Assembly (NCBI GenBank): GCA_033851915.1
Contig: JAWSVM010000001.1
Span: 620,001-684,000, forward strand
Reading direction: 5' to 3'
DNA: 64,000 nucleotides
Source of the DNA: UBA1672 sp033851915
GTDB lineage: Bacteria > Pseudomonadota > Alphaproteobacteria > Micavibrionales > Micavibrionaceae
A program made the translations under genes and the position numbers. A model generated the notes under the pieces. It had not been told where the DNA came from. It saw nothing but the letters and a program-made list of their open reading frames with translations, and did not search any database. Positions 34,732-43,101 of this stretch are shown piece by piece (position 1 is the first letter of the stretch; each line of letters opens with the position of its first letter).

Positions 34732-35317
34732 AGGGCCTCTTGAGCATCTTATTCGCCTGTTGGGTGGCTTGCCGGGGTTGGGTAATCGCTCGGCGCGGCG
34801 GATTGCGCTGCACTTGTTGTCTAAGCGCGGGGCGTTGATGATGCCACTGGCCAATGCTTTATCGGATGCGGCGAAAAATGTAAAAAATTGTAGTGTATGT
34901 GGCAATCTGGACATGGGTGATCCTTGTGCGATTTGCCAGAGTCCGAAGCGTGATGATACGCAGATATGCGTGGTTGCGCAGGTGAGTGATGTTTGGGCGA
35001 TTGAACGTACCGGCGCATTTTCTGGGCGTTATCATGTGTTGGGCGGGTTGTTATCTGCGCTGGATGGTGTTGGGCCCGATGATTTGCGGATTTATAAGTT
35101 GGTCGATCGTGTGAAAGAGGGGGAAGGTGTTTTGGAAGAGGTTATTCTGGCGTTGAGCGCCACAGTAGACGGGCAATCAACCGCGCATTATATTTCTGAT
35201 CATATTAGCCCGCTGGAGGTTAAGGTGACACATCTTGCGCATGGTGTTCCTGTGGGCGGAGAGCTGGATTATCTTGATGACGGGACGATTACCACGGCAT
35301 TGCGCTCGCGTTCTTGA
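34724..35317 (+). CDS. recR: Recombination mediator RecR
   Basis: RecR works with RecO (and RecF) to load RecA on SSB-coated gaps. The 197-residue protein has an N-terminal helix-hairpin-helix (LPGLGNRSARRIALHLL), a four-cysteine zinc finger (CSVCGNLDMGDPCAIC) near residue 58 and a Toprim domain starting QICVVAQVSDVWAIE. Length and order match the family. It overlaps lolA instead of following dnaX and ybaB as in many bacteria. Confidence 0.96.
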   Translation: MTEGPLEHLIRLLGGLPGLGNRSARRIALHLLSKRGALMMPLANALSDAAKNVKNCSVCGNLDMGDPCAICQSPKRDDTQICVVAQVSDVWAIERTGAFSGRYHVLGGLLSALDGVGPDDLRIYKLVDRVKEGEGVLEEVILALSATVDGQSTAHYISDHISPLEVKVTHLAHGVPVGGELDYLDDGTITTALRSRS

Positions 35318-35322
35318 CGGGC

Positions 35323-35360
35323 TATATGAAGCAGATATTTTGTGTGCCCTGCTTCATATA
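35323..35360. terminator. Bidirectional terminator between recR and the convergent small gene
   Basis: TATATGAAGCAG (35323-35334) and CTGCTTCATATA (35349-35360) form a perfect 12-bp stem around a 14-base loop. It lies exactly between two convergent genes, and A- and T-rich bases flank it, so it could end transcription from both sides. Confidence 0.65.
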
Positions 35361-35373
35361 AATGTATTTTCAC

Positions 35374-35709
35374 TTATTCCTTTTCAGAAATATAGAGTGT
35401 TCCACCGCTACTGACTTGTAGGATTGCAGCGTGTGTGTAATGCGCACTGTTGTCGCCGCCAATTGCCACATCGTAATAGATGCCTGCCGGAAAGAAATGA
35501 TCACTGGTTGTTGCTGTGACCGAGACACCACCAAAGGCGATATAGACGGGGGCGTCTGTATAGAGGCTGACGACGCGTGTTTCTGCGCTGAATGGTGCGG
35601 CGTTACGCGTGGATGATGCGCCGACTGTAATATTGTGTGCACCGCCGGATTTTAAGCGTAATGCAGGGATTGGGTTATCATTTTGGTCTTGTGGTAATAA
35701 AGTTGTCAT
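35374..35709 (-). CDS. Phage-like small protein of unknown function
   Basis: The 111-residue product (MTTLLPQDQNDNPIPALRLKSGG at the start, then TRVVSLYTDAPVYIAFGG and FFPAGIYYDVAIGG) looks all-beta. It resembles small proteins often found in alphaproteobacterial prophages and gene-transfer-agent-like regions; this is from memory, not a search. No other phage gene flanks it. It stands as a single gene between two terminators, with GAGATC(A) as its probable Shine-Dalgarno. It may be a remnant or a domesticated virion protein. Confidence 0.6.
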   Translation of the reverse strand: MTTLLPQDQNDNPIPALRLKSGGAHNITVGASSTRNAAPFSAETRVVSLYTDAPVYIAFGGVSVTATTSDHFFPAGIYYDVAIGGDNSAHYTHAAILQVSSGGTLYISEKE

Positions 35710-35730
35710 ATCTTTTGATCTCCTTTAACA

Positions 35731-35760
35731 AAAATAAAAAACCCCGCAAAAGAGCGAGGT
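35731..35760 (-). terminator. Rho-independent terminator of the polysaccharide operon
   Basis: Read on the minus strand, ACCTCGC and GCGGGGT pair (one U-G pair) around a 6-base loop and run directly into a T-rich tract of about ten bases. It lies after the last membrane gene of the minus-strand polysaccharide locus and before the start of the phage-like gene. Confidence 0.75.
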
Positions 35761-35833
35761 ATAAAAGATGGTTTTCGGGTGTTTGTGAGAATAATATAGG
35801 ATTATTTTCTTATAATGTCAAGAGATGTTCTTT

Positions 35834-36703
35834 TTACTCGCATTGATACAAGGCGTAAACTTTGCGTGTATGGGAATATGATCTGATCCAAAAAACGGAG
35901 AATAAGCTCCACCCTGATATCCAAAGGGCGATGTTTTGCGATGTTTGTTCAAAGGTAACACCACAAATAACTAAAAGGCTGATCAGGATCAGGCCGATGC
36001 AGGCATTGATGCTGTAGCTTAGGCCGTATGTGCAGGAATAGAGCAATATGATTGCGCTGTAGAGGATTAGGGCGGCAAGCAGGGGGGAGGCATTGCTGCC
36101 ATAGGATAGTAAACTTGATAAGGTCAGGGCGTTGTAAATATGTTCTGTTGTGTCGCTGCAGATTGTGAATAATGTTAGCCCGAAGAGGAAGCTACATACC
36201 ACGATGAGTAATGTGGAGGCTTTATTGCTGTAGGCGTAGGTTTGCCCTGCCCAAAACGCTGCGCCAATCATAAAGAAAATGGATAGGTTTTGCGCAAGTA
36301 TGCCCATGGACATAGCGTGGTGTGAAAGATAGAGATGGTATGCGACATAAGCCAGCCCCAAGACAAACCACAGGCTGGTGCGTTCATGTGTTGCGTTCAT
36401 GGCGAACAGGCCGCGGCTCATATGGTTTTGTCCGCTCATGCGGTGCATTAAATCATGCGGTAGGGCGGAGCTTTTATTATTGGTGTTTTTAGATGCACCG
36501 CTTGTTTTTGCGAAGGGGGCAAAGCGTTCACTCACCTCATAGAGCGAGAGTGTGCGCATAAAAACAAAGCCGCCCCATAAAATAGAAAGAATGCCGATTT
36601 GCTGTGTGTTGGATTCAAGGAACAAAAACATGAGCACGCTGACCGTGATAAGGGTCAGGTATAGAAATAATCCCGGATGTTTTGACTTATAGTAGGAGAT
36701 CAC
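35834..36703 (-). CDS. Polytopic membrane protein in the polysaccharide locus
   Basis: The 289-residue product has about eight hydrophobic segments, beginning at residues 12-30, with a soluble loop of about 50 residues (near 65-110) rich in Ser, Asn and Lys. No family is recognised. The position at the end of a locus with a Wza-like protein and a tyrosine autokinase suggests a role in polysaccharide synthesis or export, by context only. It starts at a GTG five bases after the preceding small gene. Confidence 0.65.
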   Translation of the reverse strand: MISYYKSKHPGLFLYLTLITVSVLMFLFLESNTQQIGILSILWGGFVFMRTLSLYEVSERFAPFAKTSGASKNTNNKSSALPHDLMHRMSGQNHMSRGLFAMNATHERTSLWFVLGLAYVAYHLYLSHHAMSMGILAQNLSIFFMIGAAFWAGQTYAYSNKASTLLIVVCSFLFGLTLFTICSDTTEHIYNALTLSSLLSYGSNASPLLAALILYSAIILLYSCTYGLSYSINACIGLILISLLVICGVTFEQTSQNIALWISGWSLFSVFWIRSYSHTRKVYALYQCE

Positions 36704-36708
36704 TTTGA

Positions 36709-36954
36709 TTAATCCGTATGCGTGGTGCGTGTGTTCGTACTGGCGAGTTTCAACTCATTTGATAAAAAGTTGGTGTTATTGATGTTCTTAAAGGCGAATG
36801 TCTTTTGGCTTGTTTGCGCGCTTTGAATCGGTTGCACACCATTGGAGCTTTGTCCCATGATAAGGAAAAAGCCTAAGGTAATTTGGAAGCAAGAAAACAA
36901 AGCAATGGAAAGCAATGTGTTGCGCCGCGCAGAAATGGAGTCTCTGATTCGCAT
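36709..36954 (-). CDS. Small single-span membrane protein in the polysaccharide locus
   Basis: The 81-residue product has a basic N-terminus (MRIRDSISARRN) and one hydrophobic span over about 14-34, followed by a polar Ser/Thr/Asn-rich tail that is probably periplasmic. It lies 21 bases after the autokinase gene and five bases before the next membrane gene, all on one strand. No family is recognised. Its size and topology would suit a small accessory subunit. Confidence 0.55.
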   Translation of the reverse strand: MRIRDSISARRNTLLSIALFSCFQITLGFFLIMGQSSNGVQPIQSAQTSQKTFAFKNINNTNFLSNELKLASTNTRTTHTD

Positions 36955-36975
36955 GTCTTCTATAATATTGGATTT

Positions 36976-38988
36976 TTAGAGCGTGGGACACTCTTTATAG
37001 TTGCTATAGTCGCTGATCGCGTTTCCATAACCGAATTGTACGTGCTTTTTAAGGTCTATATTGCTGAGAACCGTTGCAATGCGCGCGTTTCCAAATTGGG
37101 TGAATTGTGAAATTCCATTGTGGACAACTTCGCGCGGTGTCTTATTCCACAGCACAACATAGAGAAGTTGATCGGATAATTTCTCTAAAGCGCGGGCATC
37201 TGATGCGGCCATGCAGGCGGGCGAGTCTATGATAATAAGGTCGTACGCTTTGCGTAGGGAGCGCACGAGTTGCTCCATCTTATCAGATGAAATCAGGTCA
37301 AGCGCGCTGTTTGGAACGGATCTGCCATAGATAATGTGTAGGCCGGAGGCATCATTTGTATTGATGATTTCTTCCAACTTATTATGACCGCCCAGATATT
37401 CGACCAGAGATAATGTGTTTTGTTGTCCGAAATTTTTGTGAATGCTGGGGCGGCGTAAATCGGCATCAATTAAGATAACGCGTTCCCCCGATTTTGCGGC
37501 TAGTCGTGCCATCCATGAAGATAGTGTTGTTTTGCCTTCATTGGGGAAGGATGAGGTGATGGTGATGACTTTGCTGTCTTGTGTGGCTGTGCCTTTATCA
37601 GCATCGGCACGGAGTTTTAAAACGAGGCGTAGGGCGCGCACAGATTCGGCTATGGTTGAGGCGGGGTGATCCATAACATAGTCCGCAAGGGGCTTGTCTT
37701 TATCTTTCTTTGCTTTGGGGATGAGGGCATAGCAAGGGAAATTTAGATATTCTTCCAATTGTTTGCCGCTTAAGAAATTATTGCGGGTTTTTTCGATTAA
37801 CAGAGTGATGAGCGCGCCGCATATGAATGACAGAAGCGTTCCCAGCAGTAATATTTTTCCTTTATTGGGGAAGGACGCTGTGTGCGGGATGCTGGCTTGT
37901 CTTAATATGGATGCGATGGCATGCATTGGTTGTGCTTTATATAGGCTTTCGTACTCTGTATAGAGTTTTAATGCGTGTTTAGCTTGTTCTTTCAGCAGGT
38001 TGAATTTGTTTTGCGTTTGCTCTGTGTATTGCGTCGTATAGCTGGATGATGGGGCGGTTTGGGTTTTCTCTATTGCTTGAAGCTGCGCCGAAGCTTGATC
38101 GTATTGCGCTTTAATCGTGTTCAGGATTGCGGTTTTTTCGTGATGGATTTGCGCATGGATTGTCGAGAATTGTGCAGTTAAATCAATGATTTTCGGGTGT
38201 TTTGGGCCGTAGCGATAAGACAGAGTCTTAAGCTCTTGTTCAATTTGGACGCGTTCCAGATTTAGTTTTTGTACCGTTTTGGAATTTAGAATATCCGGTG
38301 ATTGGTGGTTTAGGGTGATTGCACCGCTTTGATCCATGAAGAAATCAATTTTTGCCTTGGCTTTGGCGTATTCAAGTTGTGCTTTTTTGTGTTCTTCGGT
38401 TGGCTCTATGTTGGTGTTGATAATTTTTTCTTGGTCGGCGCGGTGCTTAAAGGCTTCAAGGTTATCCAATGCGTTTTCGACATTGCCTTTCAGTCGCGTG
38501 AGTATGTTGGTTTTATCGGGGTTTTCTACCTTTTCTGTGTCTAGACTGTTCAGATAATGATCCATGATTTTATTGAGGATTTTGGCGGCGAGATAGGGGC
38601 TATGGTGATTATATTCCAGATCGACCAAGTAAGATCCGGGGACAGGGTGCGCCGAGAAATCTTTGTCAAAGCGAGCGGTGATGGATGACATGTCTTTTTG
38701 TGCGGTTTGAGAGGATAAGCTATCCAGCCCGATATCATGAATAAGCGATTGGATAACACGTGAAGAGCCGATAAAGGCCGGTTGTGTTTTGATGAAAGCG
38801 GCATTTTGCCCTTCGAACACCAATTGTGCGTTGGCCGTATAAATGGGCTTTAATTTTTGCGCGGTGAAAGCTGATGCCGTGAACCCTAAAAATGTGATGC
38901 TGAATACCAGCATTTTTCGCCGACGCAGTATGTGGATAATATTTTGCAACGTACTGGGCGTGTGTATCTTATTAATGTCTTGTTTCAT
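36976..38988 (-). CDS. Polysaccharide co-polymerase / tyrosine autokinase (Wzc/GumC type)
   Basis: The 670-residue protein joins a Wzz chain-length domain (first span at about 30-48, coiled-coil periplasmic region about 150-360, second span about 385-405) to a cytoplasmic bacterial tyrosine kinase domain. Kinase motifs are Walker A SSFPNEGKTT near residue 480, Walker A' LIDADLRRP near 506 and Walker B DLIIIDSPA near 585. Such proteins control polymerisation and export of capsule or exopolysaccharide with a Wza channel, encoded 19 bases upstream. The C-terminal tail has three tyrosines (GYGNAISDYSNY), a short version of the usual tyrosine cluster. A matching tyrosine phosphatase is not seen here. 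Confidence 0.92.
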   Translation of the reverse strand: MKQDINKIHTPSTLQNIIHILRRRKMLVFSITFLGFTASAFTAQKLKPIYTANAQLVFEGQNAAFIKTQPAFIGSSRVIQSLIHDIGLDSLSSQTAQKDMSSITARFDKDFSAHPVPGSYLVDLEYNHHSPYLAAKILNKIMDHYLNSLDTEKVENPDKTNILTRLKGNVENALDNLEAFKHRADQEKIINTNIEPTEEHKKAQLEYAKAKAKIDFFMDQSGAITLNHQSPDILNSKTVQKLNLERVQIEQELKTLSYRYGPKHPKIIDLTAQFSTIHAQIHHEKTAILNTIKAQYDQASAQLQAIEKTQTAPSSSYTTQYTEQTQNKFNLLKEQAKHALKLYTEYESLYKAQPMHAIASILRQASIPHTASFPNKGKILLLGTLLSFICGALITLLIEKTRNNFLSGKQLEEYLNFPCYALIPKAKKDKDKPLADYVMDHPASTIAESVRALRLVLKLRADADKGTATQDSKVITITSSFPNEGKTTLSSWMARLAAKSGERVILIDADLRRPSIHKNFGQQNTLSLVEYLGGHNKLEEIINTNDASGLHIIYGRSVPNSALDLISSDKMEQLVRSLRKAYDLIIIDSPACMAASDARALEKLSDQLLYVVLWNKTPREVVHNGISQFTQFGNARIATVLSNIDLKKHVQFGYGNAISDYSNYKECPTL

Positions 38989-39007
38989 GAAGGTATCGAT
39001 TCTCGAA

Positions 39008-39592
39008 TTAGAAGAAACGCTCCTTTACGATAATAATGTCGCCGGACTGTAATGCCGCTTTTGCAGAATTATTTCTGGTGTGTTGTTTTTTCTTGCCCTT
39101 GTTTCGCATAATTTCGAATTCTTCTTTGTTGGCGCGATATGTAAATCCGCCTGCCAGTGCAACGGCGTTGAGCAGATTTAAATTATCTTCGGGCATGGTG
39201 TAGCGTCCGGGATTTTTAACCTCTCCCAGTATATAAAAACTTCTGGATTGTAGCGGCGGATCGGATGGCGCATTGACGGAAATAACGGGATTTAGAATGT
39301 AGCCGTCTTGTAAATATTTAGTCAAAAACATTTCAATTTTTGAGGGTCTGAGACCTGCGACATGAACCTTGCCGAGCAGGGGCATCAGGATCATGCCTGC
39401 GTCATCTATTTCATAGTTTTTTGTTAAATCATCTTCATTTAATACAGTAATGTGGATTTTTTCGCCTGTGGAAAAAATATGGTCTTTACTGTTTTGTAAA
39501 TCAACCTCATGCGCAAGGGCATGGTAAGCTGGAAAGCCGACCAAAGTAAGGAATAATAGGACATTTCTTACGTCTAACGTTTTGAAAAACAT
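39008..39592 (-). CDS. Wza-like polysaccharide export protein
   Basis: The 194-residue product has a signal peptide ending in HALA near residue 28, a polysaccharide-export (Poly_export) domain starting STGEKIHITVLNEDDLTKNYEIDDAG, and one SLBB domain (FYILGEVKNPGRYTMPEDNLNLLNAVALAGG). It is short, and no lipobox cysteine is visible, so it is probably periplasmic or a minimal outer-membrane component, unlike the larger lipoprotein Wza. It heads the minus-strand polysaccharide locus. Confidence 0.88.
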   Translation of the reverse strand: MFFKTLDVRNVLLFLTLVGFPAYHALAHEVDLQNSKDHIFSTGEKIHITVLNEDDLTKNYEIDDAGMILMPLLGKVHVAGLRPSKIEMFLTKYLQDGYILNPVISVNAPSDPPLQSRSFYILGEVKNPGRYTMPEDNLNLLNAVALAGGFTYRANKEEFEIMRNKGKKKQHTRNNSAKAALQSGDIIIVKERFF

Positions 39593-39750
39593 TGATTTTC
39601 ACTAAAATACACAAGGGTTATGATCAGAATATTATACGCGCATCATACTCTTTTTATCCACAGGGGGCAAGGGTGTGTATAAGTAAAAACCGTTTCGTTT
39701 TTTACAGTGAAAAACAAATTCAGATACGCGCTGACCTGTATTTTAGAGGT

Positions 39751-40566
39751 TTAGTCTTTGGTGATGCGGTGTTCAATGATGCGTGAGCCAACGGGAACGT
39801 CAACAAGTTTGACTTCGGCCTCGGGAATCAGACCATCAGATTTGAACAAATCATCAAAGCTGTTTATGGCTTCGGCGAAACGATTCGCAGCTTCATTCGG
39901 CTCGGTTTCATAGAGGGGCCTTTGTAGCAATAATGCATATTCAAAGCGCTCTGTTTGCGCGATAATATCGGACTGTCTGCGGAGACGTACAAGGTATTGT
40001 GATAATTTTGCAACAGCATAATCTGCGGCGTAGGGGCCTTCAGCTTCGTAAATTGCTTGATAGTTTGTAATGCCGATAAAGACAATGAATGTACGTTCGC
40101 CGTAACGATCTGCACGATCAATGGCAGAAAGGAAGAGTTGGTTGAAGGCTGATTTTGCGATAATACCGCCAGCACTTGGGAAATCTTCGCTGTCATCGCC
40201 GACACGATTGATGAGTGTTGTCAGATATTTTGCGTTACTGACGACTGTATCAAGGACTTCGGGATCAATAGGTTTGGCAATGGCGTCATTTGCGCCTGAT
40301 TGGATGGCTTCCAATTGCAGGGCTTCTGGGCTCATCTGCACGATATAGGGATAGTTTCTGGCCGCGCGTCTTATGTTCAAGATTAACGGTCTGGCACTGG
40401 TTAAGGGGGCCGGATCGATAAATATCATATCGTAATCTTCTGATGCCAAGCGTTCCACCGCATTGTTCTTTACAGGCTCCAGAGTGATTTTGTGCCCTAA
40501 GGGCTCCAAACGATTAATCATGAGTTGCGCGGTGATATCTTCTCTATCGATAACCAGAATTTTCAT
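39751..40566 (-). CDS. Response regulator with degenerate GGDEF-like domain
   Basis: The 271-residue protein starts with a receiver domain: acidic residues D7 and D10, phospho-acceptor Asp51 (IFIDPAP) and conserved Lys98 (IAKPID). The second half (about 125-250) has the fold pattern of a diguanylate cyclase domain (FIVFIGITNYQAIYEAEGP, then LVRLRRQSDIIAQT), but the GGDEF site is replaced by ERFEY, so cyclase activity is not expected. It could work by protein contact or effector binding. It is upstream of the polysaccharide locus on the same strand, with a 158-base gap, and may regulate it. Confidence 0.82.
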   Translation of the reverse strand: MKILVIDREDITAQLMINRLEPLGHKITLEPVKNNAVERLASEDYDMIFIDPAPLTSARPLILNIRRAARNYPYIVQMSPEALQLEAIQSGANDAIAKPIDPEVLDTVVSNAKYLTTLINRVGDDSEDFPSAGGIIAKSAFNQLFLSAIDRADRYGERTFIVFIGITNYQAIYEAEGPYAADYAVAKLSQYLVRLRRQSDIIAQTERFEYALLLQRPLYETEPNEAANRFAEAINSFDDLFKSDGLIPEAEVKLVDVPVGSRIIEHRITKD

Positions 40567-40598
40567 TGCTATTGCCTTGCTCGTATCTTTGTGAAAAA

Positions 40599-40608
40599 CG
40601 TGTACACG
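40599..40608. promoter_or_regulatory. Perfect palindrome between the response regulator and rnd
   Basis: CGTGTACACG is a 10-bp perfect palindrome located 33 bases before the response-regulator start in a 200-base divergent gap. It is short and could arise by chance. The rest of the gap is AT-rich, with an A-run near 40655-40663, and holds no gene I can support. Confidence 0.25.
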
Positions 40609-40767
40609 ATGTTTGGTACATGTCTATTATGATGATAATGCCCAAAAAACTGTTAAAAAAAAACTAATAAATTAATAGTCTTTATCGATATGAGGTGAAT
40701 CCAGCCTTTATTTGATGATTTATCTCGGTTAAGATGCAGGACTTTTACAGAGTTTAAGGATTTAAAA

Positions 40768-41376
40768 ATGAGCGTTACCCTTCATAAAAATGATTTGCCT
40801 GATGGCTTGGATTTAGGCGCAGTTGTTGCCATTGACACGGAAACTATGGGGTTGAAGCCCGGACGTGACAGGCTGTGTCTTGTGCAGCTTTCAAGTGGGG
40901 ACGGGAATGCCCATTTGGTGCAAATGCTGGATCCTGATTTTGATGCACCGAATTTGAAAAAACTTGTTACAAATCCTGAAATTTTGAAATTATTTCATTT
41001 TGCGCGTTTTGATGTCGCAGTGATGAAGGAATATCTGGGTGTTGATTGCCCGAATATTTATTGTACGAAGATTGCTTCAAAATTGGTACGTACTTACACA
41101 GATAGGCATGGATTGAAAAATATTTGCCGTGAATTGTTGGGCGTGGATATCAGCAAGCAGCAGCAATCATCAGATTGGGGCGCGGAAGAATTAACGCCGG
41201 AACAAATCAGTTATGCTGCCAGCGATGTGTATTACTTGCATAAGCTGCGTGCGCAATTGAATAAAATGTTGGAACGTGAGGGGCGCGTAGATTTGGCGCA
41301 GAGCTGTTTTGAGTTTATGGCAACACGCACGGCTCTGGATCTTAAAGGCTGGCCTGACGATATTTTCGAACATTAG
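40768..41376 (+). CDS. rnd: Ribonuclease D-like 3'-5' exonuclease
   Basis: The 202-residue protein is a single DEDDy exonuclease domain. Exo I is AIDTETMGL (Asp23, Glu25), Exo II is FHFARFDVAVM with a catalytic aspartate, and Exo III is YAASDVYYL with the tyrosine and aspartate. The HRDC domains of E. coli RNase D are absent, as in the short form common in alphaproteobacteria. It likely trims tRNA or other small RNAs. It is followed by kdsD after 30 bases. Confidence 0.9.
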   Translation: MSVTLHKNDLPDGLDLGAVVAIDTETMGLKPGRDRLCLVQLSSGDGNAHLVQMLDPDFDAPNLKKLVTNPEILKLFHFARFDVAVMKEYLGVDCPNIYCTKIASKLVRTYTDRHGLKNICRELLGVDISKQQQSSDWGAEELTPEQISYAASDVYYLHKLRAQLNKMLEREGRVDLAQSCFEFMATRTALDLKGWPDDIFEH

Positions 41377-41406
41377 GATAACTTAAATTTAAGTAAGGCG
41401 AATATT

Positions 41407-42411
41407 TTGGCAACTGATACGCAAATAGATATTAAATGTGCAGTGCATGTTTTGACGACAGAGGCAAAAGCGTTGCAAGCGCTGGCCGATACGGTGGATG
41501 AAGAGTTCCATAAAGCCGTTGAGGCTGTGCATGAAATGAAAAAATTGCAAAAAGGTGCGGGCAGGTTGATTGTTGCGGGCATCGGGAAAAGTGGCCATGT
41601 TGCGCGTAAAATTGCCGCGACACTGGCATCAACTGGAACGCCTGCTTACTTTGTTCATCCGGGTGAGGCCAGCCACGGTGATATGGGCATGATTACGGAA
41701 CGCGATGTCGTGTTAATGCTGTCTAACTCCGGTGAGAATGCAGAGCTGTCCGATTTGATCCATTATACTCGTCGCTACGATATTACGCTGATTGCGATGA
41801 CCGGTAACCCCGAGTCTACATTGGCGCGTCACGCTGATATTCGCCTTTTGATGCCTAATGTTGGTGAGGTTTGCCCGAATGGTCTTGCGCCGACCACTTC
41901 GACCACGATGATGATTGCTTTTGGTGATGCGCTGGCTATTGCGTTGTTAGATCGCATGGGCTTAACGCCCGAACAATATAAAGTGTTTCATCCTGGTGGA
42001 AAATTAGGGCAGAGATTAATGACGGTTGCTGAGTTGATGGTCAGCGGTGATGATCTGCCGATTGTATCGGGTGATGTTCTGATGGATGACGCTTTGCTGG
42101 CCCTAACGGAGAAAAACCTAGGCATGGTTTTGGTGTTTGATGCGGCGCAAGAGTTGCTGGGCATTGTGACAGACGGTGATTTAAAACGCCATATGGCGCC
42201 TGATTTACTGCAAAAACCAGTGCTGGATATTATGACGTCTAATCCGCGGGCGATTTCTAAAGATGTTTTGGCGGTTGAGGCTTTGGATGCCATGACCAAA
42301 GTGCCGGGGCAATATATCACCAGTTTAATTGTGACAGATGGTGATGCAGACAGCGGTAAGGTGTGCGGTATTATCCGCTTGCAGGATTGTTTACAGGCGG
42401 GTATTGCGTGA
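41407..42411 (+). CDS. kdsD: Arabinose-5-phosphate isomerase KdsD
   Basis: KdsD turns ribulose 5-phosphate into arabinose 5-phosphate, the first step of Kdo synthesis for LPS. The 334-residue product has a SIS domain (GIGKSGHVARKIAATLASTG, HPGEASHGDMGM, SNSGENAEL) and two C-terminal CBS domains. The start is a TTG at 41407 with AAGG eight bases upstream; the next Met is 36 codons in and would cut into the SIS domain. It heads the LPS/sigma-54 cluster. No kdsC phosphatase gene follows, unlike in E. coli. Confidence 0.94.
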   Translation: MATDTQIDIKCAVHVLTTEAKALQALADTVDEEFHKAVEAVHEMKKLQKGAGRLIVAGIGKSGHVARKIAATLASTGTPAYFVHPGEASHGDMGMITERDVVLMLSNSGENAELSDLIHYTRRYDITLIAMTGNPESTLARHADIRLLMPNVGEVCPNGLAPTTSTTMMIAFGDALAIALLDRMGLTPEQYKVFHPGGKLGQRLMTVAELMVSGDDLPIVSGDVLMDDALLALTEKNLGMVLVFDAAQELLGIVTDGDLKRHMAPDLLQKPVLDIMTSNPRAISKDVLAVEALDAMTKVPGQYITSLIVTDGDADSGKVCGIIRLQDCLQAGIA

Positions 42412-42414
42412 TCT

Positions 42415-43101
42415 ATGGATGATGATGAAAGAGCTAGAGCTGAACATGAAGCACGCTTAGAGCGTTTGTCGCGCCGTGATAATGTACATGTTGCGAATGC
42501 TGCTGGTTATACGCGCTTTGTGCGTATAATGCGTATGGTTTTGCCTTTGGCTGCTGTCGGGGTCATCACTATTTTATTTATTCGCACAGGTGTTGAAGAT
42601 AATCTGATTGTGCCGATGGAAAGCGATAAGCCGGAAATACAAATGCAAAATATTGCGAAGAACGAGCTGCTCAATCCGAAATTCGAGAGTATGGATAAAA
42701 AGAATCAACCTTATAAAATAACAGCAGACCGTGCCGTTCAGGGGGAAAAGAACAAAGATTTGATTATGCTGGATCGCCCCATTGGGGTTATGACCATGAA
42801 GGATGGCATTCAGGTTAGGGTGCATTCTGATACGGGTGCGTACAGGCAAGATACGGAGCGTTTCTTTTTGCAAGGTGGCGTGTTTATGGAGCATGCAGAT
42901 GGCTATACCTTGTCCAGTGAAGAGGCGCATATTGATTTAAAGCAGAATTTTGCATGGTCGGATAAAGACGTGCAGGGGCAGGGGCCGGATCTTTTGATTA
43001 GTGCCAAAGGAGTTCGTGCGGATGGCAATACGGGTGAAATAATCTTTACCGGGCCTGCTACGCTTGTTTTAGAGAGTGGTGTAGATGGGGTTGGCCAGTG
43101 A
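42415..43101 (+). CDS. lptC: LPS export protein LptC
   Basis: The 228-residue protein has one N-terminal membrane span (about 39-60) after a charged cytoplasmic segment, then a periplasmic beta-jellyroll (YKITADRAVQGEKNKDLIMLDRP and following). LptC receives LPS from LptBFG and hands it to LptA. The gene starts three bases after kdsD and shares four bases (GTGA) with lptA. The LptC family varies in sequence; synteny makes the call firm. Confidence 0.9.
   Translation: MDDDERARAEHEARLERLSRRDNVHVANAAGYTRFVRIMRMVLPLAAVGVITILFIRTGVEDNLIVPMESDKPEIQMQNIAKNELLNPKFESMDKKNQPYKITADRAVQGEKNKDLIMLDRPIGVMTMKDGIQVRVHSDTGAYRQDTERFFLQGGVFMEHADGYTLSSEEAHIDLKQNFAWSDKDVQGQGPDLLISAKGVRADGNTGEIIFTGPATLVLESGVDGVGQ

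Noticed and set aside
39592..39786. A 64-codon plus-strand frame in the gap between the Wza-like gene and the response regulator
   Set aside because: It overlaps both neighbours at its ends, has no ribosome site and shows no recognisable pattern; the gap more likely holds the promoter of the polysaccharide locus.
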